Shown here piece after piece: positions 29,366 to 41,305 of a stretch of DNA of 64,000 nucleotides. Position 1 is the first letter of the stretch. Each line of letters starts with the position of its first letter. The notes under the pieces are model-generated. The model was not told the origin of the DNA. It ran no database searches and saw nothing but the letters and a program-made list of their open reading frames with translations. The stretch is from Glandiceps talaboti (lineage: Eukaryota > Hemichordata > Enteropneusta > Spengelidae): contig NC_135551.1 of the NCBI RefSeq assembly GCF_964340395.1, positions 32,241,455-32,305,454 of the forward strand, read 5' to 3'. Both the position numbers and the translations under genes were made by a program.

Positions 29366-29367
<2 letters not shown>

Positions 29368-29460
<93 letters not shown>

Positions 29461-29462
29461 CT
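29368..29462. repeat. (CA)n-(GA)n-(CAGA)n compound microsatellite
   Basis: About 48 bases of CA are followed by about 20 of GA and then about six CAGA units, directly abutting the end of the preceding repeat family. Confidence 0.95.
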
Positions 29463-29499
29463 TTGCCATGCCTATAGCACTACTGAACCTTATCAGTTC

Positions 29500-29890
29500 A
29501 GTAATGCTGAATACTGTAATACACAGACACTACATTCACTGAAGTGTCTACCCCATATCATTAGGTGCAAGCTATCTTTGGAGACATTGACCTTTGGGGC
29601 CACTTATCAAAATTAAGCCAATTCCTGTCTATCAGTATCACAGACAATTGTAGTGTTTTTTGAAATCATGTCAGGCAATATCGAAGAAAAGAAGTATACA
29701 CAAGCATTATTTTGGGGTCTATGCAAGACTTGGTATCCAAATTGGTAGGTAGTAATCACTATCATAACTGCATAATTCAAAACTTTCAATACATAGACTC
29801 TATTCAAGTGTCTACACCCATATAATCATATGCAAGCTTTCTTGTATGAGTGACCTTTGACCTTGACCTTGACCAAAAGGGTAGACCATC
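29500..29890 (+). repeat. Dispersed repeat block with DR1 motif
   Basis: Two units carry CAAGTGTCTAC or GAAGTGTCTAC, then CATAT(C/A)AT, then GCAAGCT.TCTT and a TGACCTTTG element. The second contains a perfect TGACCTTTGACCT at 29851-29863. Related blocks occur at 30080-30110, 44940-45070, 48250-48360 and 49340-49440, mostly in the same orientation. Confidence 0.6.
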
Positions 29891-30699
29891 AAAATTAAGC
29901 TGTTACTTTCATATTGCAGACACTTGGTAGCAACTACGTGTGGCTAATGTCTTTTAGCCTGATTGAGTCTATAGATAATGCAGAACCAGATAAACATACA
30001 CATGCGTTACTTTGGTGCTCATATCACATTTACTCAATGGCAGCCATATTTGTAGTGAACAATCATGATTTACCTCACAACTCAAAAACGTTAATACATA
30101 GAGGTTACATACAAGTGTGTGTTTTCTATGAAAACTTGATATCTCTGCACTATATACCCCTTTCTTGATGTATAAAATTGCATAATTGTATTTTTACTTT
30201 GTTTGTAACATTCTGGGGTATTTTTCAACTTTTGTTTGAGAATTTATTTGATTGTACCTTCTTATGAAAATTCATGTGTGTTGGTAAGCCATTGTTATCA
30301 AATTGTTTGTTCCAAACACAAATTTGAAATTCATCTAGACTGCTAAAGGAATAATCAAGAGCATGTACACACACATTTACTCCCCCGCCCCTTTAAAAAA
30401 TACAACAGACCAGCCCACCACATTAAAGGTGTTATGATGAGAAACATACAAATGAATAATGTGAACTGAAAATGCTCCTGAAAATTATAAGAATCAAGGC
30501 AGAGAGATCATAGGCTTATATAAAAAACATGCTGAACAGTCAGAGTGTGGGTACGATGACAAAAATAATATGAACATGGCAACATCTATCACTTGGTCAA
30601 CTGACTTAAAATTGTTTGTCATAATTATGCTAATATCCTTGCATAGATTATGTCGAAAACTAATTAGTTCTAGCCACTACCAGGCATTTTTGAGAAAAT

Positions 30700-30700
30700 T

Positions 30701-30742
<42 letters not shown>

Positions 30743-30744
30743 GT
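30700..30744. repeat. (CA)n microsatellite
   Basis: CA dinucleotides with one AAAC interruption. Confidence 0.9.
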
Positions 30745-32523
30745 ATAGACAGAACCAAAACATAAGCATTCCTTCAAAAGCTAAAAGTGTCATCTTAGCA
30801 TCATCACATTTCTTTGTAGAGAAATAAGACTTTATTTGATAACATCCGTTCATGAAAAATGTTACAATATCAATAATCTGCATGCACATAACAACATTGT
30901 AATACAGGACTGGGATAAAATGTATATCAAATTGGTATTTTCTAAACCATGAAAATCTTGACTGACAAAACTGTGTTAAAATCTGCCCGAGTTTCCCTGG
31001 TATTTTGCCAGATTTCACCCCTCTGTGTAAAATTCCTTTATGCTTTGCAAACACAATGGAAAACCAATGTTCAATATAAGATCCTCAAATCCATAAGTCA
31101 CTTTGCTTGAATGAAGTGAGCCAGGAGGAGACTTCATAGTCTGAAGGTCCAGTTGTTGGTCCACTACTTAACCACTCACTACCTGTGAGCATATTATGTA
31201 TGTGAAAACAAGAACAGAATCTTTCAGGCTAGAGACTTCATGCAAAGACAAAATGAGGCAATATGATTACTGAAACAAAAACAACAGTGGGTGCCTCTGA
31301 TGTAGGTTCATGTAACACTCTTATAAGTTTCTTTATGTCTCTGAAAGTTAGCCATGTTGTAAAATATCCTTTCAGTGTGTGGACTATTTTTAATTTATCG
31401 CTAACAGTCACACTCGATTATTATTACATATAGAATTCTACCGGTAATCAGTACACAGAGTTGGTTGAGATCCAGGATCCCATGCCACAAACAAACAAAG
31501 TCACTGGTAGTTATTCGTGGTAGTAATGATAGTGAAATCAACAAGAGACATAGTTGAAGGTTATGACCCTAAATATTTACATCAGATAAAGCCATCAACT
31601 TGGTCATGTACTTGGACTTCATATGAAACACTAATGCCACTGACTCCTTTTTCCTAAAGTTTCTGAGTTTTTAGTTTTGCTAAAACATAAGTCAGTAAAC
31701 TGGACTTGGTGTACAGCAGTTCATTCATAACAAGGTGTAAGATTTTGACTATAGAAAATAATTCTAGAGCAAATCACCGTAGCATTTCACAGAATTTGAA
31801 ATATTTGGAAAATTTTAATTTCATAACCAATCCATAACTTTTAAATATTCTTATAATGTAATTCAATATCAAAATCAGATATTTTGTATTTATGCATGTT
31901 TGGAGTGGCTGTAACTTTAATGACTGAAGTGACAACAATTTCAAAACTTAGGGATAGTACAGGAACCAGTAGCCTTGCATTTTCTTATGAAAAGTATAAA
32001 GATACATATTTTGAATAAAACTATACACAATGCTTCACATTATAACTACTGTGATAGACACAAGCTGAAACCATTGTTGTTTGACAAGGTAGATTACACA
32101 AGTGGATGATAGTGGTGCCTTTCTTGTGCAAATCTAATCTCCTTGTGATTATGATACTTTTGATAGTATAAATACTGGAAGTTCTAAAAATGCACCTTGC
32201 TAGATCATGGAAGTCATCAGAAATGCCACCTTACAATGAGTACAATTAAACCAACACCCATTCAATAGCTTATAAGCTATATCAACATGTCACACAATAG
32301 TTTTAGTTTGTGTGTATTTTAGTTAAAGGTCAGTTTCTGTTGTTGACTTTGTTGAAGCCTATCAGCAACAAGTCAATTTTACTAAAGCAGAGTGGGTTTA
32401 TCTGAACTTCTAAAACTTATAAGACAAGCTTTCACTAGTGGAAGTGAAATTTAAACACTTTCATTTCAAGAAGAATTTAAAAATAAATAAATATATCCAC
32501 TATTTTGTGTTCCTGAGATTTGC
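30745..32523. other. Region downstream of GTF2E1, no further gene seen
   Basis: This should contain the GTF2E1 3' untranslated region (minus strand). No canonical AATAAA was found on the minus strand close to the stop. A variant ATTAAA (minus) lies at 31916-31921, and a canonical AATAAA (minus) lies near 30831. Which is used cannot be decided here. Confidence 0.35.
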
Positions 32524-33118
32524 TTAGTATTCATACATTGCTGCATATGCTTCTTGTCCCATTTTGATATATTCTCCTTTCTCCTCTGGTGTCATCTTGG
32601 CGACCATTTCATCAGTGACTTCATTGATGGGAATCTTCCTGTTGCCGATGGTGACCATTAATTCCTCTTCATCTTCATCCTCACTTTCTATCATAGCAGT
32701 GCTGGTAGATGGCATTGACATTGGCTTCAATTTAGGTGCTTCATTATCGGATTCACTGGAATCACTCTCATCACTGTCTGCTGCTCCGGGAATAGCTGGA
32801 TTCATCCCACCTTTCCTCTCATGAACCAATAAGGCACGCATAATCTCATCCTTGTCGTCCTTTGATTTAGTTCCTGTGTTGGTAGACACATCAGTGGTAG
32901 AAGCAGCAGCACCAGATGGCTGCATGAATGGCTCGGTTATAGCACCCTCTACAGTGCTTTCTGTCATCCAGATTGGTCTTTCTTTTATTGTAGTTGGTTC
33001 TTTCTTTTTGCCTCCTTTCATATCTATGGTAACATTTTGTTCATACAACTCATAAGACTTACTCTTTGCATCCTTCATCCACCATTCATCTTTTTCTTTA
33101 GGATTACGATCTTGTTGT
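32524..33118 (-). CDS. GTF2E1: GTF2E1 coding exon 2 (last)
   Basis: Starts after TTGCAG at 33119-33120 and ends with the TAA at 32526-32524. It encodes the ERPIW motif, the acidic region and the conserved C-terminus that contacts TFIIH in the family. Confidence 0.93.
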
Positions 33119-34445
33119 CTGCAAGGTAAAAGTAAAAAAGTCTGTGTTATCACTTCAGCTTGCTTTGTTAGCAACATGTATTTAATTATTAAGCTCTAGC
33201 CAAGCTACCCTTTGCTTCAGACCAAAGGTTTTCTTCAAATGAATATAACAAATATAGAGTATTTTGTACAATTGGATCGTCATGTCATGAACATTTCATT
33301 ATCTACACATTGCTATGATTATCCTCACAAAGTGTCAGTTTAATCTGCCCAGTAGTTTTCTGCTTAACATTTTAGATAAAAAACCACCAATGGCTTTAGA
33401 AGCACAACTGTATTTGGAAGTTGCTATGGGTGTGGTCTTGTTGCTAGCCATATTTACTTTTGGAGTCATGATGGGTGACTGGCATGGTTAGCATGGCCAG
33501 CTTTGAATCTGCAGGTTGCAGGTTTGAGCCCCATCGCTGCCATTTGTTTCTGAGTGGCTAAAGTCTTTGGGCAAGATTTCGGGTTGAACCACAACTGTGC
33601 CTCAGTCCACCCAGCTGTATAAATGGGGACCTGGTATGATAGAGGTTGCAATGTGAATGCTTTAATCCTATGCACTTCTAAAATCTACTCAAGTTCTCCA
33701 ATGTCCATGTATTTTATTTTTTTCTGAATTAAGAGGTTAAGGATATATGCAAGATTTGATAAAATTGCATATACATGTACCTTGGTACGTTTCCTGTCAA
33801 CACAGACATGGGTTCTGGTTCTAACACTTCTGGTGCCAGTCTCAAGTCTTCAGTCTCTCTCAATAAATCATACAATGGCTGCATTTGTTCATTAAATCTT
33901 GCTATCTGTGTACGTGAATCTTTCTTAGGCATGCCACTTTCATCTTCCTCCACAATTGATCCACAATATGTACATTTCATTTCTCCGGTGTACATATCAT
34001 ACAAATCCTTGGCATCAAAATCATTGTATGTCTTTTCACAAGTTGGACATTTGAATGAGGCTTTGCAGCTGGAATCCCTTTCCTCATTTTCTAATTTCTG
34101 TCGCATTCTATCCAATCTATACTTGACAACATTCACTAATACTTTATAGTTAATGAAATAATAGTTATGACGAGTTGTTCGGCCATCTGTCTGTGTTTCC
34201 ACACGCATTCGCTGTTTGATAAATTTATCATTTTTCAATTGATTCAGAATACTTCGTAACTGTTTTTTATCATATTTCAACAGTTCGGCCAATTCTTCCT
34301 CTTTAACACAAGGATTTACAATCAAAATATCAATCACTAGGGCTGACTCAATGCCATAAAATCCTCTCACAACATATTTTGCCAGTTTCTTGAGTTCACT
34401 TGGCACCACAGTAAGGACTTCATGCTCTGAGGCTATGGCAGACAT
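32524..34445 (-). CDS. GTF2E1: General transcription factor IIE subunit 1 (TFIIE alpha)
   Basis: Two coding exons, 34445-33781 and 33118-32524, join in phase (AG|A) to give 419 residues, close to the human length of about 439. TFIIE alpha heterodimerises with TFIIE beta, recruits and stimulates TFIIH, and helps open promoters for RNA polymerase II. Residues about 10-110 form the extended winged-helix domain ([18 protein letters not shown]). A C4 zinc ribbon follows, with Cys133, Cys136, Cys158 and Cys161. The second exon has the conserved [14 protein letters not shown] motif, an MRALLVHE segment, Ser/Asp/Glu-rich acidic stretches, and the C-terminal [14 protein letters not shown] motif. The start fits the family N-terminus. 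The intron (661 bp) holds a SINE and one unit of a dispersed repeat. The gene is divergent from RABL3. An additional small exon in the intron was not excluded, but none is needed to maintain the frame. Confidence 0.95.
33280..33400. repeat. Single unit of the 28.5-29.4 kb repeat family in the GTF2E1 intron
   Basis: Contains GTCATGTCATGAACA, ATCTGCCCAGTAGTTTT and an AAAAACCACCAATG end, in the order seen in the array at 28540-29365. Confidence 0.5.
33463..33690 (+). mobile_element. tRNA-derived SINE in the GTF2E1 intron
   Basis: A tRNA-like head has a box A-like TGGCATGGTTAGC from 33480 and box B-like GGTTTGAGCCC at 33521-33531 (9 of 11 consensus bases). The body (TTGGGCAAGAT, then GCCTCAGTCCACCCAG, then GTATAAATGGGGACCTGG) resembles the conserved central domains shared by several deuterostome and mollusc SINE superfamilies. 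The exact domain name is not certain. It lies opposite to the gene's transcription, in the only intron of GTF2E1. Confidence 0.65.
33781..34445 (-). CDS. GTF2E1: GTF2E1 coding exon 1
   Basis: Encodes residues 1-221 plus two bases of the next codon: winged helix, zinc ribbon, and the [20 protein letters not shown] linker. It ends CCAAG|GTACAT. Confidence 0.93.
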
Positions 34446-34851
34446 GATGGTTACTTCTTGAAATTACCCTGAATTTAAAAATAAAATAAAAATAATCTTT
34501 AAAAATGAGAAAATGTACAACAAACTGCTCACTGTAAATCAGATACTACAATATGCATAGCTCTACCTATGCCCTACCATGTTTACTGAGTTGGAACTTT
34601 TATTATCTGTACAATAATATGTATAATTGTTATCCTTCTAAGTTCTATCTGAACTGAACTGCGCTGCGCTGTCATAATCAATCACTTGCTCAACGGCTTT
34701 AAAAGAGACAAAGACAATCTGATGATCTATACAACAGTTACAACTTATCAATATGGTTCTTAAAAACTATAATATGTGTTACATTATTTCCAATATACAT
34801 ACAACACAAACTTTGACAACGAATGAATATAACAGTACTCGGCAGAACCAC

Positions 34852-34900
34852 GCATACACCATGGATGTATTAGTGAGACTAATACATCCATGCATACACC
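34852..34900. repeat. 31-bp perfect hairpin between 9-bp direct repeats
   Basis: ATGGATGTATTAGT (34861-34874), loop GAG, then its exact complement (34878-34891). The hairpin is flanked by identical GCATACACC copies at 34852-34860 and 34892-34900, as expected of an insertion with a 9-bp target duplication or a templated-repair product. Confidence 0.75.
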
Positions 34901-35106
34901 AACTGACATTCAAACCTGCCGGCTCAAACTCCCTTGTATTAAATAAACATACAGACAAAATTGACTTACTTTACAGGAAAATTTAAAACACTACTCCAAA
35001 ATACTCGCTGGTAACAAAAAAACCTTTTCCCTCAATATCATACCCTCCTGTTTACACGTGGGGACATCGACTTCCCTTGTTGATTTCAAGAAAGAGATAT
35101 CAGAGA

Positions 35107-35620
35107 CGAGTGTGAAGCCACCATCATATTCATATTCATATTCAGTTTCAAACGTTCACCTCTAGGCTCAATCTGAATATGATGATGGCTTCACACGTTC
35201 ATCATCAGATTCGAAGTCTTCCGAATGGGCACGAACGCGAGTTCGTCAAATCACACAAATCCTTCATTGGCGGTTTGAAATCATGCGATTGTGATTACTT
35301 CTCACTTGAATTGCATGGATTTGCATGCTCCCTTTTTATTTTTGCCAGAGTATCCAATTTGCAGCGTGATACTTTTGTCGTGGACCATAATATGGAGCAT
35401 GCAAATCCATGCAATTCAAGTGAAAGTAATCACAATCGCACGATTTCAACCTGCCAATGACGGTTTTACGTGATTTGACGAACTCGCGTTCGTACCCATT
35501 CGGAAGACTTCGAATCTGATGATGAACGTGTGAAGCCATCATCATATTCAGATTGAGCCTAGAGGTGAACGTTTGAAACTGAATATGAATATGAATATGA
35601 TGGTGGCTTCACACTCGTGC
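35107..35620. mobile_element. Nested palindromic MITE with 8-bp target duplication
   Basis: The two halves are near-perfect reverse complements (about 240 bp each) around a short unpaired centre near 35330-35385. Each half carries a smaller hairpin at its outer end, because GTGTGAAGCCA(C/T)CATCAT occurs four times in alternating orientation (about 35110, 35175-35200, 35530-35550, 35600-35615). Direct repeats ATCAGAGA flank it at 35099-35106 and 35621-35628. The 8-bp duplication and lack of coding sequence suggest a hAT-type non-autonomous or foldback element. The twin open frames starting MMMASHVHHQ are mirror copies of the arms. Confidence 0.85.
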
Positions 35621-35833
35621 ATCAGAGAGGTGAATTGAAATCTGGTGTCAAAGGTTACAATTTTATTTCCGGGTTATAGAATGTACTTTTCAACAAAATT
35701 TTGCAACTATATCTCCTATTGCATTTCAGTTTTTTGTAGCTTGAAATACGATCTCAATACTAGTATTTTATGAAATAATTTTCTGGCGTATATTACTTAC
35801 AGTACTCTGAGTCTGAACGGTTCAATCTCTTAT

Positions 35834-35849
35834 TACCCACAATTCCGTA
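35834..35849 (+). promoter_or_regulatory. ZNF143/Staf-like site just upstream of the RABL3 start
   Basis: TACCCACAATTCCGTA matches 14 of 16 positions of the Staf/ZNF143 consensus as I remember it. That factor is frequent at bidirectional promoters. One short match may be chance. Confidence 0.25.
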
Positions 35850-35867
35850 TATTTATATCTACTAAAA

Positions 35868-35919
35868 ATGGCCTCCATCGATATCGAGAAAGTCCGGATC
35901 GTGGTAGTCGGCGACTCAG
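35868..35919 (+). CDS. RABL3: RABL3 exon 1
   Basis: Residues 1-17 and the first base of Gly18, ending CTCAG|GTAGGT. It encodes beta strand 1 and the start of the P-loop ([10 protein letters not shown]). A second GT 4 bases downstream (TAG|GTAAGG) would break the frame. Confidence 0.9.
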
Positions 35920-38900
35920 GTAGGTAAGGCGTCTAGCGTCTAGATGCTGCTTATGTTCAGCGTGTGGGTTGACAAAGAGACAGAACTATTTATTAAATAT
36001 AGGATAACTTCTAAATTTTAGGAAACTTACATTGATTACTAGCACTAGCGCACGCCGGTACCAGTGACAGTAGTACTAGTAGTAGTACTGTACATCGCGA
36101 TGTGTATGGTGAATGTGGTCATGTACATAGCAAATTAAGCACGCTTTCTTCAGCACTCGTGATTTTGATAAGATAAGATATAACTTTATTACAACCATAT
36201 AGAAAATTGACAATTCTATTTGGATACATCAGTGTTATAAAGATATTAAAGAGCACTACAATAAAATAGGCTAATGTTATAAGTATAAGTATTATAAGTA
36301 TTATAAATATAATATAATATATATTATATTTTGTCTGCAGATGATAAACTTTCTCTTGGAAACTTTCTTGTTAATGTAAAATATATAGCAGTTGGCTAAA
36401 TGATTGTATTTTATTTACTTATTTTTGTATGCTTTACCGTGCTTGCTAAAGCATGATGTTACGCAATAAAGATTGTTATAAGTAAAGTAATTTTCTTGAT
36501 TAAATATTTTTACATGAGTTCAGATACATGCAGAGAGCAATTTATAATTTCTTTTTGTTTTGATTGCATTATAAACTTAAATTACTCTTTCTTTTCTGTT
36601 CTATTGAATTCTGAATTGATATTATAAATTACACTTAATAATTTAATCTTTGCTTGTATATAGTTTGCAATGTATCAAATATTGTTATTGTATAACAATT
36701 TTTACATAGTCTATTTCCAATTGGAGTTTTGAGTTGTGTGTGGCGTCCCTTCTCAATTGCAAGACTATGGCAGCGTATCCTGAATTGTTGTGCTATGTTT
36801 TGATGTGTTGTCTATTATTGATAACTGTTATGTAATTTTCTGGTTCCAGTGAATATTTGTAGGTACTGTATGAATGCAGTGTTGCATTTTCCCGCTTATT
36901 GTCTATATTCCATATATTATACATGTACCTGCACAAGCCAAGTTCAACAAAAAATATGGAATATATACTCTGGTCATTCTACGTCATGACAATGTGTGTC
37001 TATGTCATGGCAACACATGTCCCCGATTTTCTTAAATAGAATACTAGTACTGGTGATGGTATGTATAGTATTCTCCAATATTTTTCTTCATTCAGCCAGA
37101 AAATATTTGTGACCTATGGGTTGTATAAACAGTCAATGATTTATCTCATTTGAGATTATCACTACAAGTATATTATGATTTGCATTTGTTTATTTAACAA
37201 GTTACCCATTTAAATGGGGAATGGCCAAAGATTAGCATTGTTTTTGCTATTTTGCCAGCCCACAGTCACACAGGTTAGCATTGTTTTTGCTATTTTGCCA
37301 GCCCGCAGTCACACAGGTTAGCATTGTTTTTGCTATTTTGCCAGCCCGCAGTCACACAGGTTTCAAACCCATCAAGGTCTTTTCTCTCATTTTTCTTTCT
37401 CTCTTTTTTTTCTGTGTGAATTTCTTTCTTTCTTGTGATGTAAGCGTATTCTTTATGTGTGGCGAATAAATAGATAAATTGTATACTTCTATACAAGTGT
37501 TGTAGAGCTAAAAGCCATGATCCGGTGTATCGATTGTTTTCCATGTCAGTCATTTGCATATCTCAGACCACTATATAGTGGTCTGAGATAGAATACTAAA
37601 TTATCTTTGTCAATTGCCTTCAGATGTTAGGAAGTACATTTTGTGATTTTTTTGCAGAAGCCAGAACACTATACTTAGATTGAAACTTAAAATGTTGAAG
37701 TTTTCAAATCTAGCATTTTAACTCTGAGGAAATACTTGTAAAAGTAATTTGATTTTTTCTTCATGTTTGTAAGATATAGAAACTCATTGCATTCCAGAGC
37801 TAAATGTATGAAAAGCATACAAAAAATGTAGCTGTTGGTGCATACATGTATAGCATCACACCTGTCAAGCCAATGCAATACTCAGTTGATGTATTCAATC
37901 TCAGACCACTATAGTGGTCTGAGATGCAATTCAGACTGAGGGTCTGAAAGGTCACTTGTGGTTCCTGGAACCATATTTATTAATTAAAGTAAATGAAACC
38001 TTTGGCAAGAGTGCTGTTGATAGGCTCAAGATTTTACAATCAAGCCATTTCAGATGATCAGGGTTTCAAACACTTCATAGCCAATCTCCATCATATCTGT
38101 GTGACACGTTGGGGTAACATCATACATGTACATATGTCACCACAATGATAGAATGATCGATTATACTGTAACATGAAAACCAAAAAGATAAACATTGTAT
38201 TATCACATTGTGACATAGTCAGTGCTTGTGCAAAGCTGTGCATTTCAGTGGTTGTCAGCGTTATTATTCCTATTAATCTGTTTAACAAAAGGATCAAGAA
38301 CAGCTGTTATGTTGCTTATGAATTGAAAATATTTCATCAGCAAGTGTTTGCCCACTCACCTTTGTTTTTTGACTACAAATTATAGTGGAAGTTCTTGATT
38401 TTTGTTACCAACATAGCAAAAGTTTTCACATGGACAAAGTGTATGATTTGATGTATTGGTATTTCTTTTATTAATTATTCCCCTGGAAAGGAAGACTACT
38501 ACAGTGGGCTATGTCCAACCGTCCATTATACATCAATTCTCAGATATGTAATATCCGCTTTCTTTCAAACCTGGCACAAAGGTGACATGTCATATGGTAC
38601 ATATGGCAGACAAAAATCTATATATTTCCCTCATATAGGTTGTTGACATCCCTGAGTAATAATGGATTTGTCAAAACATGTTTTCTTTAATTTCTGAACA
38701 ATGGTGGTGCTTTCACCATGACATATTATAAAGTATATATAATAGACCTCCACCAACAAAACAAATGCTAATAGAGAAAAAACGAAACATTCTGAAAATA
38801 CATGTATTTTCTTGTTTATTAATTGATTATTTATCTTTATTTCATAATTTTTGAATATTTATAGGAATTGTCTGAAAAGAATCATTTACTTGTGAAATTG

Positions 38901-41124
38901 TGATTGTATATTTGAGAGCATATGGTTACCCCAACCAAACAGTCTGTCAAAATATAATGCTTGTAGTTCTGGTATTGTTTATCTCTCTTTCTTAATTTTG
39001 AATATTTAGGAATTTTCTGAAAAGAATCCTTCTTTTGTAAAGGTACAGATGATAATAAGTTAAATTTTTAACTATCACAAGAAAAGTAGAAACTTGAAAA
39101 TATTCAATTCTGCCAGCAAACTCAATAAAGGCATTTCAATATGGAGAATGTATTGACCATTGCCAGCTAGGTTATAAGTGGTGTTGTAATGTGGGAAGTA
39201 TAATGTAGTCTATCCATCTTTCCATTTATTCTTTTGCTGAAGCATGTCTATGTAATCACACTGTCTAGTACATGTAATCTCAGACCACTATAAAGAATGT
39301 ATCTATATGCCACCAAAGAATATTTCACTGTCTAAAGTGTTTTTTCACATAACTTATGGTTAGTGTACTGGTATGTGTACAAATGTTTGATGCTAGACTA
39401 AGTTCAAATCACTTCTCTTTCCCATCTTAATGCATTGTTAAAAATAAAAGAATTCACCTCTTAATAAAATACAAATACCATCTCAGCAGTTTTAGTTTTG
39501 TGAGGAAGTTAATAAGTTGTACACATGTTACATACACATTGCATGTATGTCTGGTGTTATTTGTTTGCATGTTTTATCATAATCCTGTAATTACTATACA
39601 CAGTACCAGCCTGTCAATATGGCCACTAGTGTTGTTGAGGCTAAACTGAATTAATGCAGATGTAGCTATATGTATGCAGTAGTTTATTTCTATATATAGT
39701 TGTTACAGCTGTGCCAGATAAGTTGTAAACAATACTAGAAACATTCAAAAGGTTCAAAAATCACCTAATAGCATTTCTAGTTATCACAACTAAATCTACA
39801 TTTAGGTATGAAGATAGTTATAACAACTAAATGTACATGGAGGTATGAAATAATAGGAGAAAAAACCTATTGAAGATTACATGTAGGTTGAATACATTGT
39901 ATATGAAAAGTGTATTTCTGCAAAATATTCTGTGAAATGCTTATGTTCATATGTTTTGATTATTTATGACTTCCAAAGATTATTATAGAGGCCCTCTTTT
40001 TCTTTTCAATGTTTCCATTCTTTGTTATACCCTTAAAAGGCAATGTTTCAGTCCCAGATTCTCGCATTAATTAATCCATACAGATTACGTAGGACCCTTT
40101 TGTTCAGGACCAACTTTTGTTCTAGCTCTGCCAGATAACTGTTTTTTCACACCTACATTTAAAATAATCCTAATGTAGTAGTGAAATGATGCATATTACA
40201 TAAATAACAAGGATGGGTAGGCAAGTGAATGGTTTATATTGCAAAGATGAAAACTTTGAAGGGTAGCCAAGTGAAGAAAGATTCAAAAAATGTATGCAAA
40301 TATGCCTAACAACAAGACTATGCCCATAGCAACAACCAAATGATGGTGTATATCATGAAAAAATAATAACTGGGATTAATTGGCAAGCAAATAAACATTC
40401 AAAAATTGTATGCAAATATACCTGGCAATAAGACCATACCCATAGCAACAGCCAAATGGTGATGTATATTTCAAGGATCACAACTGGCAGGGTAGGCAGA
40501 TGAATAAACTTTGAAAGATTCCAAAACTGTAAGCAAATATGCGTAGCAACAAGACAATGCCCATAGCTACAGCCAAATACAGTTGTGCTACTATGCCGTA
40601 GGCGGTATTTTTATTATTAAAAGGAAAGAGTCAAACTTTACCAGAAATTTGTCTATTCTTCATAGCAGAGAAGGAATATTGTTTGTAAGCTGCCACTGTA
40701 ATAACTGTAGAATCTCTATTTTTTGTTCTTTATTTGTAGGTGTAGGCAAATCTTCTTTAGTTCATTTGATATGTCATAATGAACCCATAGCCAATGCATC
40801 ATGGACAATAGGAGCCTCTGTAGACATAAAGGTAAATATCAATAGCACAAACACATCAAATGTTGTGTGGTGTAGGAAACTCTGTATGTAGCTGATACAT
40901 GTGTTTGGCATGAGTACAGTGTGTGTGTATGTGTATGTGTGTGTGTGTGTGAGCATGTGCATGTGCGTGTACACGTGCGTTTGTGTTTGTGTTTGTGTTT
41001 GTGTTTGTGTTTGTGTTTGTGTTTGTGTTTGTGTTTGTGTTTGTGTGTTTGTGTGTCTGTCCTGTGCCTGTGTCTGTGTGTCTGTTTGTGTGTCTGTCTG
41101 TATTTATTTATATTTTTGTCTGTT

Positions 41125-41166
<42 letters not shown>

Positions 41167-41250
41167 TGTCTGTGTGTCTGTCTCTGTTTGTGTATGTTTG
41201 TGTGTCTGTCTGTCTGTCTGTTTGTTTGTGTGTTTGTTTGTGTGTGTGCG

Positions 41251-41305
<55 letters not shown>

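Larger units (their letters stand above)
34446..35867. promoter_or_regulatory. Divergent GTF2E1-RABL3 intergenic (bidirectional promoter) region
   Basis: 1,422 bp separate the two start codons, and 514 bp of this is an inserted foldback element (35107-35620). No TATA box is convincing for either gene, as usual for bidirectional housekeeping promoters. To my knowledge the human orthologues are also adjacent and divergent on 3q13. The rest contains a 31-bp hairpin insertion (34861-34891) and otherwise AT-rich unique-looking sequence. Confidence 0.7.

Noticed and set aside
33466-33675. 69-codon minus-strand frame in the GTF2E1 intron
   Set aside because: It coincides with the tRNA-derived SINE and is not needed for the GTF2E1 reading frame.
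35179-35545. Two opposite-strand frames both starting MMMASHVHHQ
   Set aside because: They are the two arms of the foldback element read from each side. They do not form a protein family.
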